This document shows, in pieces, positions 20,355-33,584 of a DNA stretch of 64,000 bases. Position numbers and translations under genes: made by a program. Each line of letters begins with the position of its first letter. The stretch's first letter is position 1. The stretch comes from Papiliotrema nemorosa (taxonomy: Eukaryota; Basidiomycota; Tremellomycetes; Tremellales; Rhynchogastremaceae): contig JASKOT010000013.1 in NCBI GenBank assembly GCA_032158125.1, positions 1 to 64,000 on the forward strand, written 5' to 3'. Below the pieces are notes generated by a model. The model saw only the letters and a list, made by a program, of their open reading frames with translations, was not told the origin of the DNA and searched no databases.

Positions 20355-21151
20355 ATCGACCAACATCCCATATTGCAAGAGAGTATAGCATGAGGTGGAA
20401 AAGCGAGCATCCATCGCGCTCGCATAGCATCAACCATCAGACATGAATGTATACGTGTAAGACAACTGTAGAGCTGCTTGGATCATCCGAGCATGCTTTT
20501 CTGTTGCATATATGATCAGTGAACATGCGGCCGCAAGATGAATATGGTGACTTGGGCTTATCGCCCCTCTGTGCGCGGTTGGTTATAAATAATGACGAGA
20601 AAGATCCCCCCTTCTTAGCCCCATGTCCTGGGGCGTAGCAGGAAATCACATCCTCGTTGCATTTGACCAGATCATCCTCATCTCCACAGCGCAATCACCT
20701 TTGCACGCTCAAACCTTCCAGAGCTATCACTGTTGACGAGTTGAAACAAGACGACCCTCGTTTGAAACGCGACGACCAGGCTGGAAAAATCGCGTCAATC
20801 TTCCATTTCCCACTGCCATCTTTCTGGGTGTTGACACCTCTTCATCTATTCCGCTTCCTCCCGCTGTACACGATCAGAGGGAGGCATCACGTTTTTGTAG
20901 CGGCATTGCTCCTTGATTGTTGGAGAGCCCCGTCATTGGTCCCCGGTTTAGCTCGAGGTGAGTACCAGTTGATTCTGCTCATGACGCTGCTTTATCCGCG
21001 AAGAGACAACACGACTGACCTTATGCAGTACATCCTCCCGTCTCACAGAGGTCTCACGTGCGGGAACGTCATTGCGGTCAACGTCCGCGGTCATCTTGCC
21101 TATCGATAGCCTGCCCTTCCTTCCCCACCGTATCGCAAACTGGTCGTCGTG
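20355..21151. other. Intergenic stretch / 5' leader
   Basis: No gene supported. A 150-codon open frame (20657-21109) shows no motif and reads like a long 5' leader of the coiled-coil gene that follows. Confidence 0.4.
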
Positions 21152-22849
21152 ATGCCAGACTCGCCTCCACCCGCGGAGCCTGTTTCGCTTCCCACGCCCA
21201 CATCACCCAAGGCCGACCATGAAGAGCTGCCTCAACCTGTTCCCGATGTTGATGCGCTCATAGCTGAGCTCAAAGCATCTTTAGCTTCTTCCCAAACTCT
21301 CTTGTCGACCCAAGCGACCCGCTTGTCTCAACTAGCCGACCTCGAGACAGAGCTCTCACAGCTCAAAGACCAGTATGCCTTCCTTGCGGCTGCCAAGGAG
21401 GCCGTGGAGAAGCAGCTTCAGGAAGAGACAAAGCGACGAGAGATAGCGGAAGAAAACGTGGATCTACTTAGAGGTCAGGTGGAACAAGCCAGAAGGGGAG
21501 TTGGGATACTACAAAAGCAAGAACAGGAGAGAAAGAGGATGTCACTCTTGCCGTCGGGCTCGACGGCTGGTTTGGGTCTCGCTACTGAGCCGGAGGAAGT
21601 GCTTGTGGAGAAGGATGCGAGGGCAAACAAGAGGGCATCAATGTTGGTAGGAAGAGGACACAGGAGAGCAAGCAGTCATTCGGATCAAGGTGATGGACTC
21701 CACGCGAACCTTGCCTCTGGATCAACGACATCGCCGAATCTCAACCCCCCTCGAACGGGCGGATTAAGGGAGCTCCGCCTCGGTTCAGGCAATGGACCCA
21801 TCAGCACATCCGCTCCACTCAGTTCCCCTACCCACGGCACTTTTTTCGAAGAGCCAAACCCGCTTCCCGCTCCCACCATGACACAACGTGCATCCTCCTC
21901 TTCCATCCCTACAGCGACCATCAACCTCGGCAGCGAGCACTCTTCACCCTCGCATGCAGAAGAGAAGAAGCTTCGAGCGGAGTTGGCGGCTGTGAGGGCA
22001 AAGTTGATCGAAGCGGAAGAATCTCGAGAGGCGAGTGAAGCATGTCTGAAAGCGTTACGAGAGTTTATGGCTGGTGGAGGGACCGAGGGCGGAGCTGCCG
22101 AAGCCGAGCTACTCAAGACGATGAGACTGCCGCCGTTACCCACGGACAAAGACGCAGATGAGGATGCGCCGGAACCGATGGCGAAGAAGGGCAGTGGAGG
22201 TGGATGGCCGTTCAAACTATGGAAACAGGGACCGACCTCACCTTCGTTATCTACAGCTGTCGAACCACCTGCGACTCCTGGAGAAGGCCCTTCTCCTCCT
22301 CGATCTACCAGGGATTCCTTGACCCCGAGACATTCGCCGCTTCCTACGCCCGGAGCCTTGCCGACGGAAAATGTTGTTGCGGCAGTACCAGTCAGCTCGA
22401 CACCCCTTGGCAGCTTTGTGAGTGGATGGACAAAGACGGTCGTGCCAGGTACACCGAGCGCCGAAGGCAAACCCGCTGCGCCTTCAAGAACAATCAGCAG
22501 CTTCTTCTCAAGGAAGAAGGACGGATCGGCAAAGGATAAAGATCTTCCTGTGCCACCTCAGGAAAGCGATGAGATCAAAATCGATGCGGAGGCCGAGAAG
22601 AAGGAGGATGCGGAGGAAGGCCTGGCACCCAGTCCGCAGATCGCCGACAAGACGATTGACCTTACTACCGACGATGCCGAACAGTCGTCAACACAGGTGG
22701 CTGACCGACCATCTGATGACTCCGCATCACCAAACGATGCCGTCACCGACAACACAGAGGTAGAGGTGAAGAAGGATGTGGAGGGCGAGAGCAAGGAAGA
22801 GGTCGCGTCAGACGAGAAGGATGTGCAGGACGCGCAATCGAAGATATAA
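21152..22849 (+). CDS. Coiled-coil protein, possibly related to Sec2-type Rab exchange factors
   Basis: Intronless 565-residue protein beginning MPDSPPPAEP. The ATG at 21152 is used; a GTG just before it is in frame. Residues ~30-150 form a continuous coiled coil (ETELSQLKDQYAFLAAAKEA, then EENVDLLRGQVEQARRGVGI), and a second helix lies near 270-310. Two Ser/Thr/Pro-rich regions follow, with IDLTTDDAE and a very acidic, Lys-rich C-terminus. The first coiled coil recalls the N-terminal GEF coil of fungal Sec2 proteins, but the diagnostic core is not certain, so I give only a tentative link. A long opposite-strand frame (21685-22470) is a shadow caused by codon bias. Confidence 0.6.
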   Translation: MPDSPPPAEPVSLPTPTSPKADHEELPQPVPDVDALIAELKASLASSQTLLSTQATRLSQLADLETELSQLKDQYAFLAAAKEAVEKQLQEETKRREIAEENVDLLRGQVEQARRGVGILQKQEQERKRMSLLPSGSTAGLGLATEPEEVLVEKDARANKRASMLVGRGHRRASSHSDQGDGLHANLASGSTTSPNLNPPRTGGLRELRLGSGNGPISTSAPLSSPTHGTFFEEPNPLPAPTMTQRASSSSIPTATINLGSEHSSPSHAEEKKLRAELAAVRAKLIEAEESREASEACLKALREFMAGGGTEGGAAEAELLKTMRLPPLPTDKDADEDAPEPMAKKGSGGGWPFKLWKQGPTSPSLSTAVEPPATPGEGPSPPRSTRDSLTPRHSPLPTPGALPTENVVAAVPVSSTPLGSFVSGWTKTVVPGTPSAEGKPAAPSRTISSFFSRKKDGSAKDKDLPVPPQESDEIKIDAEAEKKEDAEEGLAPSPQIADKTIDLTTDDAEQSSTQVADRPSDDSASPNDAVTDNTEVEVKKDVEGESKEEVASDEKDVQDAQSKI

Positions 22850-23017
22850 GCTATTCTCGAGTTGTTACCAATATGCGGGGATCTCTGGGCGGATGGATAC
22901 GATCATCATTATTCTGATTATTCTGGGTGTATGTGTAGATAGACGACGGTATCCGACGATGAATACATGATATGCAATGCAACTGCCTAACAATAGAACG
23001 GGCCCAAAGTGCCAGAC

Positions 23018-25165
23018 TCATATAAGACTTGCGGCAACTCTCAGCTCCTTCGTCCTCAGTTCTCGCAACGCTTCCTCCGCCCGATCCCTTTGCGGCGCGT
23101 TGGTCTGGGAAACCTTTTCCAGGTAGCGTGCAGCCAATGCCAAATCGCCCGTCTCGTTGCTGACCTTAATCTCCCATTCGGCCACGGCCAGGTAGCTCGC
23201 CGCTAGCTCTGCATCGGGTGTCCCGACTCGTTCTCCTAATTGTAGTATCTTTCGGTGATATGATATAGCTTCAGTTGGCTGGTTGAGGGAGGTGTACAGT
23301 GTCGCCAGTTTGGACAAGATGAGCGGTGTTTGGTGTCGGTCAGCTCCCAAAAGAGCTCGGGTATGAGCTTGAATGGCATCGGAAAGCCTGACGGTGTCAG
23401 CGATGGAAAGCGAGCTCGGTATAGCCGATGATCTCGACTCACTTTTGCTGACCCTCGTATACCGTCGCCAATGCCGTCCACATTCGACAGTCATATGGCC
23501 TGTCATTAGCTCGTCTACCTTTTGGAGGTCAGGCAGCTCACCTCAAGGATGTAGCTTGATTATAATACTCGATGGCGTACATTGGCATACCCAGCAGTTC
23601 ATACGCCTGTCCCAAGCCGTACCAGGCTCTATAGTCCTTGGCATTCACATCTGGCAATATCAACGTCTGATCCTCATCAATGTCCGAGCTCACCTATAGC
23701 CTTGCGATACGCTTCAATGGCCGCATGACTGTTTTTGAGTTCGACAAACTCGTGTCCCATCAATGTCCAAGCAGGTAGATAATCTCGATTCAGCAGCAGC
23801 GACCGCTTGAAATAGGTGATTGCCTTTGTGTGTTCTGCGCGGGACGAGTAGTAATTGCCTAGATGATCAGCTACATCCCGACGTTTTACCTACCGATGAG
23901 ACAGCAAACTTCTGCTCGATTATGGTCGACTTCTGCATATTCGTGTGCCAGTTTGCCTAGCTTCGCCCGCTTGTCCATCACGTACAGCATGTTGGAGTAG
24001 ATGTCTATCTCCTCCATGCGGAATGGATCAGCCTTTTGCATGGCATCAAACTCCTTTTCGGCGCTCTCAAATTCTGCAAATCAGTCATCGTACATGCATA
24101 AGCTCTGTTTTTCATACCTCGCATGTGATAATACCCCAAGGCCTCCTGCGCTTTAAGGTGAACGCTGGTGGGGAACAATTCGTGCAATTCTCGTATCATG
24201 CTCATCACCAAATCTGTAGCAGTATGCAGGTCCAGCATCACTGAAATGGCGAAGAACGTTAACATCGGCGAGGTGGGTAGGCTATCTTTGAGTTCGATGA
24301 ACTGCGTCGTGAGCTTACGCATAGCTGAAGAGCTCACCATATCGGCGGAATTCACTAGCTGAGCCATCTGACTCCAGCAGCTCCAATTGTAAGGGCGTTC
24401 CTTGACGCTTTGTACGAAACAATCGATAGCATCCTGCCGTCTATCCATACGCATCAGAAGCACACCACGAAGGTACGACAGATATGGGTCGACCTCGCCG
24501 CCAATTTCAAGCAGCAATTCATTTAGCGTAGGGAAGAGCGCTAGTCTTTCCTGCTTGGTGTCCATGAAATGAGGTAGAGACTCTTGGGCTTTCCTGTCCG
24601 CTGACTAAAGACTTCAGTGATCATTACGACATGTGTGCGCTCCACGCACCAGGTAGGCCGAATATATCCTCAAGAACCGTGATCTCCTCCCGCGGCTGCC
24701 CTTCAAGAGCCATACCACCCGATCGAATTCTTTCATATCAAAGTAGCTTTTCGCCAATTGATACTCGTCTTCCTCAAGTATATCATCCTCTTCCTCCAGC
24801 TCCACTCCGTGAGATGTCCTTGCCCTCGATGGACCTGCCAAAGCTGAATCTACAGGGCCTGGCGCAGGCAAGAAATCGCCTATGGAAGGTCGTGGTACAG
24901 CGCGGGGAGGAGATGATGAAGCTTGTGCATGAGGTTGAGGTGGAGGTGAGAATGGGATATGGGGTGTCGATCGGTATTCTTTCGGTATAGACGACAGCAA
25001 CTCGGAAGCCCTGGACAGTTAGGGATTGCGATGGACAGACAGGGGGTTGAACTGTTACCATTTTGCGGAAACGATCAAACCTCGATCTTTGAGCTCTCGG
25101 ATGGTCTTCCGAAGTTCATGCGCCATCTTATATCTCTCCAGAGGGCTCATGCCTGCTCTCGACAT
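23018..25165 (-). CDS. CDC23: Anaphase-promoting complex subunit 8 (Cdc23), TPR protein
   Basis: Scaffold subunit of the APC/C ubiquitin ligase that drives mitotic exit. In-frame ATGs lie at 25165, 25150 and 25126; the most upstream is given, and [16 protein letters not shown] from 25126 is the conserved start. After the N-terminal helices and a Pro/Ser linker comes [21 protein letters not shown] run of TPR repeats follows: [25 protein letters not shown]-type; [20 protein letters not shown] with [51 protein letters not shown]. This order is the classic Cdc23 array. At least eight short introns. The C-terminus is a charged helix. About 600 residues, normal for the family. Confidence 0.93.
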
Positions 25166-25493
25166 GGCTGTCGTTGGTGGATTTGAGGTTGATTTCTTTG
25201 CTAGAGTACAAGCTGAGACGCGTCTGGACAACCTCCACAGTCGTCGATTTGATCCCGCTCCTCATTTGGGTGGCGAATGCGTTTCGAGATAGATAGACCT
25301 CTCTCTTCCACCCACCCTCGAGGTCTCCTTCTTCACCTCGCTCCGTCAGGATTGCCCATGGAGACAGTGCGAGTCATCAAGGACTTGTAAACTCCACAGT
25401 CTTCTCTCCCAACCAGCGAGGAAGGAAGAGCCAAACCTGGTACACCTCTTTCCACATTGCTCAATCCCAACCCTCGCCCCCCTTTGTGACATC
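25166..25493. promoter_or_regulatory. Divergent promoter region (APC8 / PRP4)
   Basis: 328 bp between outward-facing starts. CT-rich stretches (CCTCTCTCTTCCACCCACCC near 25300) precede the PRP4 start. No TATA box seen. Confidence 0.5.
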
Positions 25494-28297
<2,804 letters not shown>

Positions 28298-28486
28298 GGT
28301 CGTATCTTCATCATATGCAATACCATAATCATGACTCGAGGTAGCGAGCTATCGTTACACTTAATAGAGCAGTGATAAGCGATGTCACGTTCACGATCCG
28401 CTGCATAATAAATGTCAGAAATCATTATACACAATCACACACACGCCTTCGCTAAAAAACCACTTCGCTGCGTCGGCCTGAATAAA
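28298..28486. other. Convergent 3' gap between PRP4 and the amidase
   Basis: 189 bp between two stop codons. AT-rich sequence with AATAAA-like signals (ATAATAAATG at 28405) that could serve either 3' end. Confidence 0.4.
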
Positions 28487-31189
28487 TCAGAACGCGCTTC
28501 GCCCAGTCTTGACAGTTTGGATGAGGCCACTCTGCGCATCAGTCAAGATTTGCAGGATGGAATCAGACACACCTCTGCCAGCTTGTTCACAAAATCAAGC
28601 AGCATAAAGCTTCCATCAGCAATACCTCACATGAGAAGCTGATCACTTACTCGCATTGTGGGTGCGCCACTAAGCTGACTGTCACTGGTCTCTGCTCTTC
28701 CACATGAGACACAACACTCTGGTAAGGTACCTGACCGATAGGGATTGTGAAATCTACACAACCTGCCCATGGACAAAAGATTGCTCCATCCATGGTAGTG
28801 CTAGCGAGTCAGTAGTTGAAGCACCACAGATTGGAGAGAGTGACTTTAGCTTTGGTCTCTGTTCCAGCTCACTCTCCCTGTAAAGGGGTTTCCTCTGGCC
28901 AATATCATAGATCAAGCTTTAACATCAGCCACAACCATATTTTCTCACACAAAGCACTTACATGGATTCAGAGCAGGTCTTGTTGCTGGATGGCAGAATT
29001 TCAGAGTTGAAAAAGTCCTTGAACTCCCTCACACCCCTGTTAGCCTCATGAAAAATGGCCCAAGATCCATTCTTCTCTGCTTGCTCCCATGCATACCTGA
29101 TCATTGGATCAATTGGAGCATACTGCCCATCATGTGTTGCTTTGTAGTCTTTTTGAAAGTCTTTGCCATTCTTCTGCCATGACCACCTGGCTTGTCAGTC
29201 TGAGTCCAATCAAGGAGTCTGTCAATTGACTGTTGCCTTACCAATAGACACTAGACTTATACTTGACATCAAGATTATCATACCATTGCCTTGTGAAATT
29301 CCTCTGCGCAAGTCTGTCTTCCAGATCAAGATGAACAAGTGTGAATCCCAAGGTCTTGTCAAGGGATTCTAGAAAGTCATTGACAATCTCCTGAGCTGCA
29401 GGATCTTGCTGTTCAGGATAATCAGTTGCTACCTGGATTCTCTTTGGCAGTTCTTGATATGGTAAAAGATCAAGGGGAGATCTCCCATACCTAATATTAG
29501 CATGTTTTTTGCCCCAAGTACAAGTATCACCAGGCCTTGATGAATTTGCAGAATTTATGCGGATCTCTTGCCAGGACACCTGCAGTATCTGCATGTGCTG
29601 ATAGCAACCGGACACCTTTGAGGGAAATTGCTCCGGTACTTGGCTCTATTTCAGCAAGTCAACAACCTATTTTGCTTACTCTATTCCCGTACAGGCCAAC
29701 CACAGCTGCAGGGCCACGCACAGAACCACCTGTATCTGATCCAATGGCAAAATCAAGCCAGTCATAGGCGCCCATTGCACATCCTGAACCAGATGAGGAC
29801 CCAATACAAGTCTGCCACCCATCTCCTCTAGCAGAGAATGGACTATGAGGTTATTCACAATAGGAAGACAGCTTTTGAAGACTCACTATTGTTCATCCAG
29901 TGAATCATCATTCTTGTGCTCAGCATTGAATTATCATTTGACAAGAATCAAGTTTACTCACCCCCCTGCTACCTATTGCAAAGCTGAAGTTTAGCATGTT
30001 TTTTGTTGAATTTCCTTTGCCTTGACCTACGCTGCAGTCTTTGTCTTGCCCACAAATACCCCACCCAGAGCTTCCAAGCGGACAATTGCATCTGCGCTGG
30101 AATTTGCAGCTCCATAGAGCTCACCATACTTCCTGCTTCCAGCACTTGTCACAACCCCATGGACATCATAAATGTCTATCAATAAGTCCAAGCCCAATCT
30201 TGGGATTGCAAAGCCCGCTCTTAACTTACCTTTCACAGCAATTCTTTCCCCTCTCACACCATTGGAATGAGGGGTCTTGCCATACAGCCTAGAGGGTACA
30301 GGGATGAGATTGTATCCCCTTTCATCAATCGCTCTCAAGGCATTGTAGCTTGCACCACTTGGAGGGCTGAGAGGTAAAAGGTTTGGCCTGTACATGCCAT
30401 ATAAGAATGCCCTATAGATGTCAGGGTACAATCTGTAGACAGGGTATAGATGCAGTTGATCCTGGATGGGAGAGATTTTCATGAGATATGGCCCTTGGTA
30501 CTTGATTATTGTCATTGCAGGAGGTAGAAGCCTATTAATCTTCACTTTGATGTCTTGAAACTTGGCAGATGTGGGTAGGTAAAAAGTTGGGTCAATGTAC
30601 ATTGTCTTCACTCCATACTGCTGATGCAGAACATCGACAGCATTCCAGTCCAAGAAAGAAATTGTGCTTGACTCTCCCATATCCAGGTCGGGGAGCAGGA
30701 TGAGTGTTTCAAGCCAGTTTGAAGAGATCACATCATCATATGATAGAGCTGTGTCAATGAGATTTTGCAGATCTTCCGCTCTGATGACAGTCTTGTCTGT
30801 GGGCACTTGAAGCACAGTGCTGGGAGTATAAATGGGCTCATTTGTGCTCAGAAAACTGTTGGCAAAGTGGACAAAGGGAAAGCTTGCTGCAGGAGCATGA
30901 GTAGGGGTGAAATATGAAACATTGCCCAGATCATACTGATCATGAGCAGAAGACAATATGTTGGAGAACATACAATGAGTTCATGCTCTTGATGCAGTTG
31001 AATTGATGTGGATGCTGCATGTTGAACAAGTACCTTGTCAGTGCTGTGATCAGGTTCTGCAAATTTTGCGAGAGCAGATGTCAATGACCATGTAGAGAGA
31101 GTCTGTGCAACAAGGAAGAGGTGAATCATTGGAATGAGCACAATGATTGCAATGGCTGTGAGAATTGGTGTGCTTGGATGGAAAGCCAT
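28487..31189 (-). CDS. Amidase-signature family hydrolase with N-terminal membrane anchor
   Basis: Serine hydrolase of the amidase signature family; substrate unknown. About ten exons join in frame. An N-terminal hydrophobic helix ([20 protein letters not shown]) suggests a signal anchor. The Ser-cisSer-Lys triad is complete: Lys in IAVKDIYDVHG (formed across an intron, about residue 305), cis-Ser in [10 protein letters not shown], and nucleophile Ser in [20 protein letters not shown]. The C-terminal domain continues [19 protein letters not shown] and [20 protein letters not shown], ending VKTGRSAF. No stop or frameshift disturbs the joined frame. Base composition is clearly more AT-rich than in neighbours (two hand-counted 60-base lines gave 42-43% GC, against 55% in one PRP4 line). 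This hints at horizontal transfer or a recently moved segment, although native-looking short introns argue for long residence in fungi. Confidence 0.88.
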
Positions 31190-31710
31190 GTTGGGCAGTG
31201 GGCTATGGTATAGTGTGTGCAAGTGAGATGGGATGAGGTGAGCAGGTAAGAATGAAGGTAGAAACCTGAAGATTATCAGAGAAGGTGATGGGTTCTCAAC
31301 TGTATGACAGTGAGCTGTCACATATCTGCATCCTTTCATACAGCACAGCTTGCATCTCTTACTGATCAGAGAAGTCATATCACCATCAGGCTGTTTTGAT
31401 ACACGTCAGGGAGGACAGCTCCATTGGCCATTGACCCTTTGAAGCACTCTTTTTTGGGAGGTGAATATAGATCATGTAAAAAGCTGTCAGCTCCGCGCAA
31501 GGGAAAATACCTCAAGCGTACTTCTTCATGAAGAGGGTATGAGATTTTGGTACTTTTTGGGCGGCCTCGCTTTGTTGACTCGAACGGAGAAGACCGAAAA
31601 CCAACCGGAACATGACGCACGCGACTCTCCTTTCAACTCGCAACGTTCTTCACCTCTGTACAACGAACTCCTCCTCAACCGAGGCTAGAGAGCCTTGAGA
31701 TTTGCACAGA
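31190..31710. promoter_or_regulatory. Divergent promoter region (amidase / dipeptidase)
   Basis: 521 bp between two outward-facing starts. The amidase-proximal part (to about 31375) shares the AT-richer composition; the rest is like the host genes. A switch near 31380-31450 may mark the border of the compositional island. Confidence 0.45.
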
Positions 31711-33458
31711 ATGTCGAACCGGCCTCTTCTACCGCGTGACGAGCCGCATCATAATGTCGAGCCGAAACGTCGAGGGTGGTTGACGACTATCATTGTTCCA
31801 GCACTTCTTATCGCTGGTATTATATTCGTCGCGGTTCGAGGGGATGGTGTACCGAAGGATCCCTTGGAGCTGGCAAATTATTACCTGTCAAAGTGAGCTC
31901 TTCATCCTGTATTAATTGTGGCTCGAGATTGATGAATAAGATCGCCAGTGATAGATGGGCATATCGATCTGCCGATCCTGGTTCGAGAATTCTATGGTAA
32001 TAATCTGGCCTCGTTCAATCTAGAGAAAGAGACTGTATGTCTCCGCTCTCCATCTTCAGCTACCGTCGCCTGAGCAGCTCCGGTGGGGAAACGCTAACGA
32101 AGTAGAAGGGACACCTTGATATCCCGAGGTTGCGCAAGGGACACTTGGGTGGTTTCTTCTGGTCGATGTAAGTCTTCGGCTCCTGGTTTCTATCTTGCCC
32201 CTAATATCGCGGAGGTCTCTACAAGTCTGGACGGTGCTGATATGTATAGCTTCACGGATTGTCGTGATTCCGGAAAAGACTTCTTGTCCCCAACGGATTC
32301 TGTGCGAGGTGAGAACATCGAAACCACAAATCGCATAGTCACTCATGTTCAGATACCCTCGAAGCGGTCGACATTTCTCTCAACTTGATTGAACGATACT
32401 CGGACACTTTCCAACTGGCTACTACAGCCGACGAGGCGCTTGCCGCGATCTCTGCTGGAAAAGTTGCCAGTCTGCTCGGAGTGGAGGGTTCTCACTCGCT
32501 TGGGAACTCGCTGTCGGGTGAGTTGCATCACACCCACTATGGGGGGTCAAACGCTGAGTGTGTCCAGTACTTCGACTTCTGGCAAAGCTCGGGGTGAGAT
32601 ACTTGACCTTGACACATTCGTGCAACAATGCGTTCGCCGATTCAGCCGGAATCTTTGAGCCCATCGAAGAGAAATGGGGCGGTCTCTCGTGAGAATATCC
32701 AACATCGCTTGTGTTGTCGCTCACGCCAGACCATTTGGCAAAGATCTGATTGGCGAGCTCAACAGACTCGGAGTCTTGATTGACATCTCCCATGTATCCG
32801 ACAAGACTGCTCTTCAAGCCCTAAGCCTCACTAGAGCTCCCGTCATCCTCTCTCATTCCGCTTCCAGGCACTTCAACAATATCTCGAGAAACGTGCCTGA
32901 TGAAGTGTTGGATAAGATTGGACGAGGGAAACACAAGATCGACGGCGTGGTCATGGTCAAGTGAGTTCAATCGCTCATCCTACCAGTTCAGCGGCTGAGG
33001 ACATAGCTTTTACCCCGCTTTCGCCTCGGACAAACCGGAAAAAGTGGACGCGGCGTTTATCGCAGATCACATTGACTATATCGGGAACAGAATCGGACGA
33101 CATCAGTGCGTCACTGAATTCCCTGGAGCTCAATTGGGCTGATCATGCAGTGTCGGCATTGGGTCAGACTATGATGGTATCGAGTCGACTCCAAAGGGAT
33201 TAGAGGACACCTCGAAGTACCCCAACTTGGTCAGTCGCTGTCAGAGTACACTTGCTGCGACACTGACCGTTGTAGTTTGCGGAACTCATCCGAAGAGGAT
33301 GGAACCAAAATGATCTGTCTCTTCTAGCGGGCGGAAACGTCCTTCGGATCCTGAGAGGTGCCGAAGAAGTCGCTGCTAAGATCAAGAAAGAGGGTCGGTT
33401 GCCGAGCGATGCTGTCTACGGCAAGAGAAAGGATCTCGGTCTCGGGAGGTCCGGATAA
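31711..33458 (+). CDS. Membrane dipeptidase (renal dipeptidase family), type II membrane protein
   Basis: Zinc dipeptidase of the amidohydrolase fold. About eight exons join in frame from ATG 31711; a TTG upstream was ignored. A basic N-terminus (VEPKRRG) precedes one membrane helix ([20 protein letters not shown]). The catalytic part starts [19 protein letters not shown] with the first zinc ligands (HxD). The bridging Glu lies in [12 protein letters not shown]. Later ligands lie in [12 protein letters not shown] (His), [13 protein letters not shown] (His) and [12 protein letters not shown] (Asp). All metal ligands are therefore present. The C-terminus is [15 protein letters not shown] plus a short polar tail. 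Likely role is cleavage of dipeptides or related amide bonds at the cell surface, vacuole or ER lumen; location is inferred from the anchor. Its divergent neighbour is a similarly anchored amidase. Confidence 0.9.
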
Positions 33459-33584
33459 GTGCATGATCGCCTCAAACAACTAGAATAAGTATGGCGAGAG
33501 ATGAATGCATTGGGTTCTGCCTATCAGACGCTACTCTGCCCTGCTCGACGTTCAGGGCCGTATGTCGATCCAGACGAGAGTGTC

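Noticed and set aside
20657..21109. A 150-codon frame upstream of the coiled-coil gene
   Set aside because: No motif or homology I recognise; more likely a 5' leader.
21685..22470. A 261-codon open frame antisense to the coiled-coil gene
   Set aside because: It mirrors the codon bias of the plus-strand gene, has no motif, and the plus-strand frame is longer and intact.
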